Shown: positions 1 to 11,300, counted from the first letter of the stretch. The stretch: DNA of 28,607 nucleotides from Discostella pseudostelligera (GCA_036940085.1 JALLBK010000072.1:1-28607); one strand, 5' to 3'. Notes: a model not told the origin generated them from the sequence alone. Numbers and translations: made by a program.

Positions 1-233
1 TGACGACGTGGAACTCAGTATTTGTCTGTCTCGACCATTCGACCCATCCAAGCTCGTGATCGGCCCGTTGCCCGTGGCCTCTGCTGCATCATGACAATAA
101 CAATAAGATTATCCTGTTCAATAGCATTTTATTGCAGCTCATAAGTAAGAACAACTTATTCAAAATGATTCTTAAAACGATGTTGATTCTTTCTCCTCCT
201 TCTCTACGTTATCATCACCCTCGATTCTTCTTT
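1..233. other. Window edge, no gene seen
   Basis: This is the left edge of the window, downstream of the stop codon of the minus-strand gene that ends at 234. The short plus-strand frame over 132-395 runs antisense to that gene and shows no protein-like pattern. The stretch probably holds the 3' untranslated region of the neighbour. I recognise no RNA gene or repeat here. Confidence 0.5.
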
Positions 234-2395
234 TCAATTGCCAATCTCCATCATCAAGTCTACAACTTCTTGTCCAGGTTGAACCTCGATCAACATTTGC
301 TGCATAATTCGCATAGACAACGTGAAGACTGCACCTTCACAATCATTAATCCCATACGATATAATGGCACGTCCATCAATGTCGCTTCCCAATAGATCAA
401 GTCCAGATGCAAATTGTATAATGTCCCCATCATCGGAAGGTGGGCGAGTCATACCCTCTGGAATCGAATTGGTTCGAAATACGAATTCATTCGAGAGTCG
501 TTTTAGTTTGTACCTCTGTCCTGTGGTGGAATTGTCTCCATTAGTCACCGCATCATCTCTAGCAATGGTAAAGAAGGCATGAGTGTAATGATGTCCATGT
601 AATGCATATTCCGATGGACGACGATCCTCCGGCCGATGAAAGTGGGCAATCCCCAATAGTTCCCCGGTTGTTGCTAGTGGGATCATGTATCCGTTGGTAC
701 CATGAATGTTGGATTTTGTGGTAGTAGCAGTACGATGTTGTCGTTCCGATCGTAGTCGTCGACCATGCCTACTTTCGACACCACCATCGTTTCCATTGCT
801 GTCAGCGTTAACACCATCTACATACATCTCCTCCTCGTTCGCAGTCATCAGCGACAATCGTTTATCAATCCCTCGTAAATCAATATCCTCAACAACCGTT
901 ACAGGATCTACCCATGTCAATGCTTTCAATTTTGGGGGTGGGTTCCATCGCACTTTACCATCATCGTGTGTGCCACCAATCATTGGTTCCTCGGAGATTA
1001 GTGCGATATTCCGTCCGCCACGAATGATGATTGATTCGCTTGCTTTAACAAATGCTGTAAAGAACTTGCCATCTTCACCACTACCACCACTTCCATCACC
1101 ACCAACCGCGGCGGCGGCTCGAAATGGACTGGATTATGAACCTGAGCATCATATCCAAACAATGGTCCATTCCTATACAGTATCCATATTCGACCATGAT
1201 GAAAGAAGAGACGTGGGTCATCAAATTCAAGTTGTATTCTGGCATAATTATTTGATGACGATTCGTCGGATTGCAATGGAGGGATGGCCTTGCGACTGGT
1301 ACCGTATTTGGCATTTCGCTCGAGATGGAGAGTGGATTGTGCCAGTGTTCGGAAGTATAATGAAGATGATACTGAGGGTGGATTTTGTTGTTGCTTCTCC
1401 TCTTTTCGTCGTCCTTTTCTTCCTCTATCGTTGTCGTTAATGTCCGGCGCGGCAAGGACATAAATCACCGCACGCTTCCCACCTGGCGGTCCAATCTCCA
1501 TCTCCTTCTTTAACTCATCCTCCTCTATTAGTCCAAATCGACATTGACCTGATCCAAAGGCCATAGCACCAAGAAAAAGATTATCAAAGGATGTTGTTGA
1601 CAATGACGCTTCCACCTCATGTGACAGCATGGACAACGATGGAAGGAGCGGATGGAGATGTCGATGATCCAGCCTTGTTGTTGTCAAAGCATGTGGAGAA
1701 TAACTGTACGGTTCTGCTGCCAGTGAGACTATCGATGGATTTTGTCCATCGGTAAAGGGAAGACGAGATGATAGTATTGTTGCGTTGGTTCCATTCTTCG
1801 TCGATGTCGTTTGTTCCCAGGATGCAGTGTTGATGCACACCTTGGAGGGGTGTGTCTGCCTATGATTGTCATTCTCATTTTCCATTGGATTTAGTACAAT
1901 GGGCCAATGCCCTCGAATGTAGGTGGCCCTAACCAGAAAATCGGGTTGTTTTTGCTGTTGTAGTTGGGATGCCACAGACGAAAGGCCATACAGTCGACTG
2001 ATGGGGTATGACCGAAAGGTGCACCCTACTGCATTCTCCTCGTCGTTGTTGTCGTTGCTTGCGATTGAATTGTTCATTGAAGAAACTGTTATTCGCAAAC
2101 CTCCTCCATTATCTGCATGAAGGAGGATGGAGAGCGCAAGTGCGATAACAATGGCAACGAAGACTATGCGACGACATCGACATAGGGATATTGATTTGTG
2201 TCGTCGTCGCAGTTTTGCAGCATCGTTATCGCTACCTACGCCTACGCCGACGCCGACGCGATTGTCACTCCCAATGTCATTCTCGTGTACATTGTCTTCA
2301 TCGACGTTCTCGTCGTGCCTTGCGGTCGTTCGATGACGGAAATGTATGCTCGGCATGGTGTTACTTATTATCCTTCCGTCGGCCATGGTCCGCAT
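234..2395 (-). CDS. Type II membrane protein, possible five-bladed-propeller glycan-active enzyme; frame break near 1080-1150
   Basis: Two minus-strand frames, 2395-998 and 983-234, read as one protein of about 700-720 residues. The first frame has a basic, low-complexity N-terminus and one hydrophobic segment (about residues 77-95, IVFVAIVIALALSILL) typical of a type II Golgi anchor. It then contains DDPRLFFHHGRIWILYRNG, which resembles the blade motif of GH43/GH130-type five-bladed propellers. The second frame extends upstream of its Met at 983 as FFTAFVKASES and GRNIALISEEP, and later has GHHYTHAFFT and ISYGINDCEG. In the overlap the first frame degrades into Val-rich junk, so the true path changes frame within a GCC/GGT-rich tract. 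A one-base assembly error or a 77-nt phase-0 intron (donor CAG/GTTCAT at 1141, acceptor after GGCAAG) would both restore the frame. Family assignment is by motif memory only. The gene is divergent from the one at 2549. Confidence 0.6.
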
Positions 2396-2548
2396 GTTGC
2401 ATGGTGCATGGTGCCGCCCGCCCGCCCGCCTGCCCTGCCGCTAGCGTCAAAATGGCGGGAAGAGAACGAGCTATCGTTCCCGCCACTTCTACTTTCATCT
2501 TCGCCTATCTTCGCCCTCATTTACGTTCCACCTCCGACGCCGTCCACC
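2396..2548. promoter_or_regulatory. Short divergent intergenic region, probable bidirectional promoter
   Basis: Only about 150 bp separate the start codons of the minus-strand gene (2395) and the plus-strand gene (2549). Both core promoters and 5' untranslated regions must lie here or overlap the coding regions. The segment includes a run of GCCC/GCCT units at 2412-2434 and a CACCATGG start context at its right end. I see no convincing TATA element. Confidence 0.4.
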
Positions 2549-4507
2549 ATGGCGTCCAAACGAACCCCTACGCCTACGCAGCAGCAGCCGCAGCCACAGC
2601 AGCAGCAGGAGGCGCAGCTACTACCACAACCCCAGCAACAACGAGAGCGTGGCACCCCCAGAGATGCCTCCTTCCTCCGTGCCAGACATGCCATTTTCCT
2701 CGTCATTCTCGTAGCCACGCTGAGCGCTGCGCTGGCGACGCTTCTCTTCTTGTATTCCTCATCTTCTCCTACCACCACAACCACTACGTCGAACAAATTT
2801 CATAATGTCATTTTCATAATGGCATTCATTTCATTTCTTGGCTCATTGACGACTTTGGTTGGGATAATTGTTGTAGATTCGTTGTCGCATGCTTTTGTTT
2901 TTGGGCTAGCGGTGAGTGGAAGATGCAAGATTAACGGGTGCAATTTGATTAATCTATCTCATCATCTTACGTCATCGTTCATCGCTTTTATTGATATTTG
3001 TACACAGATGATACTCGTCAATTGGGGCAACGGCATTTCATCTGCTATACTTGTGGCATCACCACCATTGCTACTGACTCTTATATCTGGACCAAAAAAT
3101 GTATTGGTTGGCGTTTCACCGACTAGTAGCGACCTTCTATTCCATCCCATGACCATTCGATCATACTGTCTCATCCCTTTCATATTTGTAATACATGAAT
3201 CAATGATGATAATCAGCAACAAATTGGAGTTTCGTGCTGCACCGATTTGCTTCATTACCTTCGTTACCATGGGATTGATGCACGTCTACTACACGCATAG
3301 GGCACATAAACATGGCTCTCTTCTTACACGGGAAATGAAATGCCACTCCATCTGGGTGGGTATTTCCATGCTACTTTCTTGCCAAATTGCAATGCATATA
3401 AATAGTATGTCAGCAGTGTACATGACAGTGTTCTTTCTAGGAGCACTCGTTGCCATCTTGCTCGGATGCAGCTTCGCATTCGTGGCCGATGTTTGGTATG
3501 CCGTTGGATCAGGTCAATTTTTAATGATTTCGTTGGATACTGCTGGCATGATGCTGTACTTCATTTGTCCGACAGTGATCATGGTATTACGATTTCTTGA
3601 CAAGTATGGAGAGAGCATTGCATCGTGGTGTGATATGTTTAGGGAATATTATGTGCAATTCATGCCGAGCGTACTATTCAAGATTGGGGCTGATGATGAA
3701 GATTCCTTTCCGTTTAGTCTTTTGATTTTGCTCGTGATGGTATCGTCCGTCATCGGGGTGCCATTATTGAATGCGTTATGTCCAATTGGAGGATATCTTT
3801 TCTCACGGGCATACACTCACGGACAACCAAATACAAAGAGGGTGGCATTGTGCGTGAACTTCTCAGACTTACCAAGGGATAATGATGATCTTTGGGATGA
3901 ATTTTTGGAGAAAAAGAAAGTGGGTGACCGTGGTCGAGACAACAAACAACTTGCTGCCGTACTCAACATTTATGTGACCTTGGAAGAGCTGACCCTACAT
4001 CGGAATGAGTTGCAAATGATTGCGAAACGAGGACATTTCGTCGCATTATCACCTACTGAATTCGATGATACATATTTCGGTCCAAGTATACTTTTTGGCA
4101 ACAATGAAACCTGCAATCTCCAAATTGCCCATTTCGAATATACTGAATTATTCGGGGAAGAACCCAAGTGGTTATTATCAAGATCGGCGGGAAGCATTGG
4201 TAGACATCCTGCAATGTTGTGCGAGGCACGGAATCTCGGTATGAAGGTTGTGTATTGGTCGACATTAATCATGTTGCATACTGGCGCGAGGAGTTTATCT
4301 ATCGATCACCAAAATGCTATTCGTGACGATTGTTCGGATAAAAATGGTGGATCGATTATTTACCTAACGTTCGAGAAGTCGTCCAATACTAGAAACCTGA
4401 TCACACCTAATTTGCTGCGCGAAGTCATCGATTCCATCGGTGGCGGTTATAGTTTGAAATCACTCTCCGATGTTGCCAGAGACGATGCGGATATGGTCCT
4501 GCACTAG
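2549..4507 (+). CDS. Polytopic membrane protein with C-terminal degenerate polysaccharide-deacetylase-like domain
   Basis: The start was set at 2549 (context CACCATGG), giving 652 residues. The open frame continues upstream to 2198, but that part is antisense to the divergent neighbour and looks non-coding. After a Gln/Pro-rich N-terminus of about 45 residues there are roughly ten hydrophobic segments, from AIFLVILVATLSAALATLLF through LLILLVMVSSVIGVPLL. The last 190 or so residues are soluble and resemble a NodB-type polysaccharide deacetylase: a beta strand (ALCVNFSDLP) where TFDDGP is expected, then IAKRGHFVALSP where GHE-NHT is expected, then WLLSRSAGS, and ARNLGMKVVYWST near the end. The metal-binding Asp-Asp and His-x3-His positions appear lost, so I infer a non-catalytic carbohydrate-binding or regulatory domain. 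No intron is seen. It could instead be a divergent family of its own. Confidence 0.65.
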   Translation: MASKRTPTPTQQQPQPQQQQEAQLLPQPQQQRERGTPRDASFLRARHAIFLVILVATLSAALATLLFLYSSSSPTTTTTTSNKFHNVIFIMAFISFLGSLTTLVGIIVVDSLSHAFVFGLAVSGRCKINGCNLINLSHHLTSSFIAFIDICTQMILVNWGNGISSAILVASPPLLLTLISGPKNVLVGVSPTSSDLLFHPMTIRSYCLIPFIFVIHESMMIISNKLEFRAAPICFITFVTMGLMHVYYTHRAHKHGSLLTREMKCHSIWVGISMLLSCQIAMHINSMSAVYMTVFFLGALVAILLGCSFAFVADVWYAVGSGQFLMISLDTAGMMLYFICPTVIMVLRFLDKYGESIASWCDMFREYYVQFMPSVLFKIGADDEDSFPFSLLILLVMVSSVIGVPLLNALCPIGGYLFSRAYTHGQPNTKRVALCVNFSDLPRDNDDLWDEFLEKKKVGDRGRDNKQLAAVLNIYVTLEELTLHRNELQMIAKRGHFVALSPTEFDDTYFGPSILFGNNETCNLQIAHFEYTELFGEEPKWLLSRSAGSIGRHPAMLCEARNLGMKVVYWSTLIMLHTGARSLSIDHQNAIRDDCSDKNGGSIIYLTFEKSSNTRNLITPNLLREVIDSIGGGYSLKSLSDVARDDADMVLH

Positions 4508-4513
4508 CAAATA

Positions 4514-4534
4514 CATTATTCGAAATAAATAATG
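4514..4534 (+). terminator. AATAAA inside a small hairpin just after the stop codon
   Basis: Seven-base inverted arms CATTATT and AATAATG flank the loop CGAAATA, starting seven bases after the TAG of the membrane-protein gene. An AATAAA hexamer lies at 4524-4529. It may be the polyadenylation signal, but diatom signals are poorly conserved and AT-rich hairpins arise easily by chance. Confidence 0.3.
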
Positions 4535-4671
4535 CATAGTGCATCCCATTCATCAACATCTTTACTTAGCTGTTATCTCCAATTACCTCTCTAGCGATCA
4601 TGTAACAAGAAGCTGAAACATGCTTGCCCCATCAGCTTCCACTCTACATCGTTTCTATTACATACTCTCGA

Positions 4672-7160
4672 TTAAAACCAAGTAGAATGCCGATCGATCA
4701 ATGCCGAAACAAACTTGTTCTTCGGTTTCTTCTTCTTGGTTTCACCATCCTTTTCACCCGTTAGCATACTATCTAATATGTCGACAATATCCGAAAAGTT
4801 GGGACGTATGACAATGTCAGAGCTGCAAGGAAAGACGGGGGGTGACAGGTGATAAATGATAATTTGATGAAGTTAATGATGTTCGCAAAAATGAAAAATT
4901 CAATGCATGATATCAGTCACGAAGCTCACCTCCAGCAACTTTTCATCAATTCCGTTAGATCTTCTGGCCACTTCTGTTTAATAGGCGGCCTTTCCCCACC
5001 GTGCACCACACGTCTGTAAAATTCCTCACGGTTCATGCCATCATACGGCTTCTGGAGTGCAATTAGTTCCCAGAGGATAATTCCAAACGAGTACACATCT
5101 GCCTTTTGATTGTATGGTAGGCATGCCGCCACCTCCGGGGCCATGTAACGCAGCGAACCGGTCTCACCACTCATTTCATAAAGTTCATTGGATACGGATG
5201 CATTCTCTAGTATTCTCGCCAATCCGAAATCAATCAACTTTACCGTCCCATCCAGAGTGAAACCTGAAACAAAAGTGGCATGATGAAGAACCGACATTGT
5301 TTTATCAGATTTCAAGCAAGAACCAGAATAACTGCACGATGTAGTTTCACGATACTCACCAAGATTGTCAGGCTTCAAATCCCGATGCAACACCATGACA
5401 TTAGGAATCGCCCTACCATGACAATACGCCAACGCATCGGCCAAACTCCTGGCACATTTCAACACATCCATATACGATATCTTCCTCTTCGTCCAAAATC
5501 GACGCCTCCTATCACGGATACGATTATCATACCCAAGCATTTGACTTAGCGTACCCCCATCCAATCGTTCCAATACCACAAATCGTACTCCCCGAGGAGT
5601 ATATCCAGCACCAATCAACTTCACAATATTCGGATGATCTAATCGGGAATGTATCTCAAGCTCACCCTCAATCTCATTAATTGCCAATGCCACATCCTGA
5701 CATTCTGGCTTGAGTGTCTTAATTACCACTGACTTTCCATGCAGTACCGCAGTATGAATCCAATTGTTCCCCCCATCCGTGAGGTACTCGACATTGCGTA
5801 GTGATTCCCATTGGAGATTTAGCTGTGCACCTGTGACGGAATAGATACGTTGTTGGTGTCCATCGCGCGTTACGGCCACTGATTTGTGGGAGAGTGGAGG
5901 ATGATCATCACCGGCGACATGGGCGGACTTGCTTAACTTTTGGGCGGTCGCCTTGCGATAAATAGAGTGTAGGGTGATGACAGTGTTAGATTCAACGTCA
6001 TGAGGATCATGGTCAACCAAGTACATTTTCAGCAGGACACCAGAGAAAGAATTGAGAGAACCACCACCCCAGCGATGGAATCTTATTTCAATTTCAAAAA
6101 TCGGTAAAAAGCTCACATAACGTACCGGATATCTTCGTTCATTACTTCCATCGACACTCTCATTCAAGTGCAATAATTTTGGCGTGATTTCGTCCACCAT
6201 TACATCCTCTGCCAGGGAGTTGACTGACGCTGCCGCTGTGGCGAGGGACATGTGCAAGAGAAATTCCACCGCCTGTGGCTTCATGATGGCTCTGTTTTCA
6301 TATATTAATGTATGCATGCAAAGTTAGAGGGTGCAAATGAGAAAATAATGGACGAAGTAATAAGTTGATACGACGCATCCCTCTCTCTCTCTCTCTCTCC
6401 AACACTCTAAACAGAAACCAAAACTGCAACTCACCTTCGAATACTAAAATAAATAATCGTCACATTCACTCCACTCCCCACATGACAAACCGGTACTGCC
6501 ACCGCCGTCCGTACATCACTAATCGAACACTTTAATGCCTCGGCACCATGCGGAGTATGTGCCGTGACCCACACCACATCCCCCGCCTCTTTGGCACGTT
6601 TACATAATGCTGGACTTAATCGATGCGTTCGTTCGGCGGATCGTTCACCATAATAGACATCGACTAATTGTTTACGAACACTTTCATCGAGGGCGGTAGG
6701 ACGAACGTGAGAGTTGGTAAGTTGATGTGTCTTGGGACCAGTACGGAGCCACATTTCGGCAATATCGAAATTTAATGATTCGCATGAGGAGGCTAGGAGA
6801 GATTCCACGGCTGGGGTGGGTGAGTTGAGTAGTCGATGATGGTAGAGACGTTGGAGGGATTTGTTGCATTTGGGTTGTTGTTGTTGTTGTTGTTGTTGTT
6901 GTGATGATTGCTTTCCGGAAGATGGCGATTGGGCTGGAGGTGGTGAGGGTGATGGACTAGTGAGAAGAGAAGAGTGCAGCTGCATGCCCACCCCTCCGGT
7001 GGTAGAAGTTGATGTTCCTCCTCCTCCCATGGCGATATTTTGACTCAATCCTCCCAAGGTGGGTGGTGCCACAGGTGCCGGGGGTGGTGTGGGACTACTC
7101 GCGACGGAATACATGGATGGATCTGGCGAGGACATTCGCGACGTCGATAAGGCGGAGTCG

Positions 7161-7192
<32 letters not shown>

Positions 7193-7452
7193 ATTGTCGG
7201 CAAGACCACATTTGGCAAGCAAGGCCGAGGGTGGTGGTGAGGCCCCCTCCCCCAAAATCGAAGCACGTGCGGCAGCTGTGGCTTTTTTAATATTCAGTGT
7301 CATTTCGGTGGAGCCAATGGTCCAAGCGGTGTATTCTGGGGTGGATGATGCCGTCTCTGTCTCGTCTTGCTGCTGCTGCTGCTGCTGTTGGGGCTCTTGC
7401 AGCTGCGGCGGCTGTGGATGGCCGCCATTGCTGCTGCGATCAATCTGCCGTA

Positions 7453-7520
<68 letters not shown>

Positions 7521-7612
7521 TTTTGTTGTTGCTCCTGCACCATACGGCGTAAATTCTCTGTTGATTTGACCGATGGAATGTCAACATCGACGCGGTCAGG
7601 TGCGGACAGCAT
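4672..7612 (-). CDS. PolyQ/polyN protein with GAF-like sensor domain and Raf/TKL-type protein kinase
   Basis: Four exons read as one 864-residue protein: 7612-6435, 6291-5360, 5263-4930 and 4822-4672. The introns are 143, 96 and 107 bp, all GT-AG, and joining them restores FSIRR/AIMKPQAVEFLLH, HRDLKPDNLG/FTLDG and MKSCW/SSDIVIRPNFSDI. Residues 27-55 are mostly Gln, with further Q and N runs before residue 250. About residues 265-430 look like a GAF domain (VAVPVCHVGSGVNVTIIYF, then an amphipathic helix). The kinase follows: VVIK lysine, HRDLKPDN catalytic loop, DFG in LIDFGLA, APE in YMAPEVA, DVYSFGIILWE, and RPNF near the end. All catalytic residues are present although the glycine loop is weak. 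The DLKPDN loop and the overall pattern fit Raf-like or mixed-lineage Ser/Thr kinases. The ligand of the GAF-like part is unknown. The starts at 6317 and elsewhere lie inside introns. Confidence 0.85.
6379..6399 (+). repeat. (CT)n microsatellite in the first intron of the kinase gene
   Basis: A near-perfect CT dinucleotide run lies within the 143-bp intron 6292-6434 of the minus-strand kinase gene. It reads as GA on the transcribed strand, so it is not the splice-site pyrimidine tract. Confidence 0.8.
6871..6902 (+). repeat. (TTG)n tract encoding polyglutamine
   Basis: A run of TTG triplets, read as CAA on the coding strand, gives a block of Gln in the low-complexity N-terminal half of the kinase protein, shortly before the GAF-like domain. 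Confidence 0.8.
7160..7197 (+). repeat. (TTG)n tract encoding polyasparagine
   Basis: TTG triplets in a second register are read as AAC on the coding strand and encode a run of about eleven Asn. The same DNA repeat thus gives Gln at 6871 and Asn here, which points to independent expansions or frame drift. Confidence 0.8.
7368..7391 (+). repeat. (CTG)n tract encoding polyglutamine
   Basis: CTG triplets followed by TTG are read as CAG/CAA and encode about eight Gln near residue 80 of the kinase protein. Confidence 0.8.
7454..7530 (+). repeat. Long (CTG/TTG)n tract encoding polyglutamine
   Basis: About 25 consecutive CTG or TTG triplets encode a Gln run starting near residue 27 of the kinase protein, interrupted by one Lys. 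CTG blocks are broken by TTG units, a pattern that usually slows repeat-length change. The length here could also be affected by assembly. Confidence 0.85.
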
Positions 7613-8305
7613 CGTGGCAAGGCAAGTGAGTATTTAGGCTTCGGGATGATTGCCAAACTGGATGTCGGAGTCGGAGTGGAAGCCAAAATCAATATTCGAT
7701 CTTGTCGAGTTCTCTATATTTCAATTTCAATATCTCTATCGTACTATAATGATCACACCTCGCAGTAAATAGTAATTAGGTGATGGTCTTGAAGGTGGCA
7801 AAGCACAGGGTGGGTGGTGGCGGCAGCGTAGGGTTGTCGACCATTCGCGGCGGCGATGTCATTGTCATGGTTCAAAGTGAATTATTCGAAGAGTCTGTGG
7901 CTGTGGCTGGGGCGCTGGGGCGATGGCGGAGGATGTGATTTTTGATTTTGATGCATTCGCATAACACCACCGAACGAACGCTGCAGCTGGATGATGTGAC
8001 TGTCCGATCGGTGACATTGGATGGTTCTTGAGTGTTCCACTTGATTCCATCGTCTGTCCATGGGCTCCCGAAAATGCACCCGCATCAAAAGAGGTAGGGA
8101 GCCCCCAATAAAATCTTTGCAGCGCACTTTTCTCCCCCCAAATCTAAAATTCAATGACCATGACCATCAAATCCAAATCCAAATATCCATATCCATCGGC
8201 ATTAGACGATAGGCATAGGTCAAATAATCTAGGTCCGCCGTTTCATTATCTCCCCTTCTTGATCGTCGACATAATCGTACTTATTCGGCAGCCCGCCCTA
8301 AAGCC
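7613..8305. promoter_or_regulatory. Divergent intergenic region between kinase and protease genes
   Basis: This region of nearly 700 bp separates the starts of the minus-strand kinase gene (7612) and the plus-strand protease gene (8306), so it should carry both promoters. The open frames here are short, overlap each other and show no protein pattern. A local tandem of ATCCAAA/ATCCAT units lies at 8167-8197. I recognise no other element. Confidence 0.45.
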
Positions 8306-11300
8306 ATGGCAGACACTACTTCATCTTCCGACGCTGACGACTTCTCCTCCCTCTGCCGGCGCGATACCTCCTCAACCTCCGCCTCCGTCACCACCTCCAC
8401 CCAAGCTGGTCCCAAAAGCGGCACGGAATGGTTTGCCACCTCCTCTTCTTCCTTTGCCATTCTTGGCAAAGGCACTGCTTCCACCAACAATAGCAGCATC
8501 GTCTCGTATCGCTCACCGGCCACGTCGTTGCGTGGACTGGTAGTCACTACAGATGAACCAATTTGTTCATTGCACATTGTGCTATCGACGGAATCCAATG
8601 GCGGTGGCAGTGGTGGGGGTGGCTCCATGACTACTACTACTACTACTACTGATGCAACAAATGGCAGTGGCAATGTCGACCACCAAACATCAACAGGAGG
8701 AGAATCAACAACTACAACCGCAGCAGCAGGAGGGGCATGGCATCATCCCGACGATGGCCTCCCACACACTCTCGAACATCTCGTATTTCTCGGTTCACAA
8801 ACTCATCCCCACAAAGGCGTATTGGACAAATTGGCCAATCGTAGCATGGCCAATGGAACCAATGCATGGACTGCTACTGATCATACAGCATATACTTTGA
8901 GTACGGCTGGTAGTGAGGGGGTCATTAATTTAATGCCGATATTTGCAGATCATGTCCTGTTCCCGACACTGACGGACAGTGGTGAGTTTCATCTCTCTCC
9001 CTCTCTTTCACTCATTTGTTTGAGCTTGCTTGCATTGTTTGAAGTGTGTCTGCATGCAATACTAATTGTTCTTACACACATCCTTCTTCTTCCTTCCCTT
9101 CCTTCCATTATATTTCAGGATTTATCACCGAGGTGCATCATGTCAATGGCAAGGGTGAAAACAAGGGTGTGGTGTATTGTGAAATGCAGGTAAGGAAGGT
9201 CGAATGTGCTGCATCTCGTTTATTATCAATTCCATAATTGTTCTTTCCATTCACTCATCGTCCGTCGTTGCATCACCATCTTCATCTCATCATCAATCAT
9301 TGTTATCAATCATCATCATTATTTATCTAGGGAAGAGAAAATAGTGAAGGAAGTCTCGTGGACCGTGCCATTATGAGCCTCCTCTACCCCGATCACACTC
9401 CCACCACCACATCCACCTCCTCCGCACTCGAACAATCACCACCTCCACTCTCGTGCGGATACTCTGCCGAAACGGGTGGTAAAATGGCCAACTTACGTTC
9501 ATTATCCGTCGATAAGGTCCGTCGTTACCATAAAGAATATTACACACCCGACAATATCATATTAATCGTCACGGGCAATGTATCGAGCACTGATTATTTC
9601 GTGGCATTGGATGACGTGGAGGCGCTTATATTGAAACGCCAGTTGGAGAAGGAGATGACGATGGATTGTGGTGTTGGTAGTAGTGGTAATAATGGAATTG
9701 GAAGTAATGGTGGAGGTGGAGGTGGGGGCGATGGTGTTGGTGGGGGGTTGTCGACGTCTTCCCGTGTTGGACGTCCATGGATGAACTCGTTTGTTCCACC
9801 CATGGTTTCCAATGGGAAAGTGGGGGTGTATCCACCGTACAATCACGAGGAGTGGAGTGGTGGTGGTGGAAGTGGTAGTGGTAGTACTTCTCAACCTCTC
9901 ATCATTCCGTTCCCCTCGGAAGATGAATCTCGTGGTACCATCTCCATCGCATGGCGAGGACCAAAGTACTCTTCTCGCTCCGCATGGGTCCAGCTGTCCT
10001 TGTTATGGGAATATCTCACCGATTCCGCGGCAAGTCCATTGCAATTGGCATTTGTGGAGAATGATGATCCATTATGCGCCGATATTGGACCAGCCCATGA
10101 TGTGTTTACCGAGGGATATCATCAATTGTGGTTTCAGGAGGTGGATGTCGATGCTATGGAGGAGGTTGTGCCATTGTTCTATGAAGTGATTGCCAAGCAG
10201 GCTGGGTTGGCGGTTCCTACCGCAGACGATGATATGGAGGACCAGCAGGGTGGAGAAGGAGGAGGATTTGATTTGGCAAGAATGCACACTGTCTGTCGAC
10301 GTTATCGACGTCGATTATTGGAAGCCTCCGAACGTCGTCCGACGAGTGCCATTGTGGATGGTATTGTTCGGAACTTCTTGTATGGACCACGTGTGGGAGA
10401 ACCGAGTACTTTTCGAGAGAATGGATCGGTTACGTCGGCTGTTGAGGAGATGGAGGCATTGCATTTGGATGTGGATATATTGCCGTTTTTGGATGAAGCG
10501 GAGGGGTTGTGTCAAGATGCGACACATTGGCAGAATCTTCTCAAGACGTACATGTTGGACAGGTGAGTTACCTGCGAAACTTTTTCATGCTCGCTCAAAT
10601 TTTCCATACTAATCCCACCTAATTCTTTGGTTGCAGACCCATGGCCGTCGTTTTTGGAAAGCCAAGCGCGGCACTCTCGAAGGGGATTCAGAATTCTGAA
10701 AAGGAGCGCGAGGCTCAGCAGGGCAAAGATTTGGGTGTGGAGGGATTAGAGCGTCTTGCTAAAATCCTTGAGGCGGCTATGGAGGAGAATGAGCATCCAA
10801 TACCGGGAGATATTCTAACGAGTTTGCCCGTTCCAGACCTTGAGAAGGTCCCATCAATTCCTCTGTTCACTGCCCGACTTTATCCTACTTCGACCGAATT
10901 ATCATTGGCGATTGTTCCTGAGAGTATTCGCGATGTTGGTTGGGAGGAATCGGAAGCTATCATTGCCAGATTGAAGGGTGATTCGACGTTGACCGCGGTG
11001 CCCTTCCATGCTGACTTGACGAATATTGATAGTGCATTTGTGTTTGCTGCAGTTGGGATTGATACTACACCCCTCTCCAAGGAACAACGACTGTATTTGC
11101 CTATTTTGAATGAGATCCTCTTCAAATTACCTGCAACATTGGAGGATGGAAGTCAGCTCAGCAAGGATCAATTCGTGAACAGCATCCATGATGAGACAGT
11201 CTCCTATTCAAACGGAGTCGGGTTATTGGGTGGCGCCATTCCACAAATGAGCTACATCAGCGCCCAAGTGGAAACCAATGACGGATCCGGTCTAGCCACG

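Noticed and set aside
2198..2548. N-terminal extension of the membrane-protein frame
   Set aside because: It is antisense to the coding start of the divergent gene and has no conserved pattern. The Met at 2549 has a better context and precedes the Gln-rich N-terminus and first membrane segment.
6292..6317. Start codon at 6317 for a separate kinase gene
   Set aside because: It lies inside the 143-bp intron. Splicing 6435 to 6291 gives a continuous GAF-like domain running into the kinase.
7059..7637. Plus-strand frames rich in Cys, Leu or Ala over the triplet repeats
   Set aside because: They are shadows of the polyQ/polyN coding tracts of the minus-strand kinase gene.
8281..8673. Minus-strand frame antisense to the protease first exon
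   Set aside because: Low-complexity shadow of Ser/Thr-rich coding sequence, with no protein pattern of its own.
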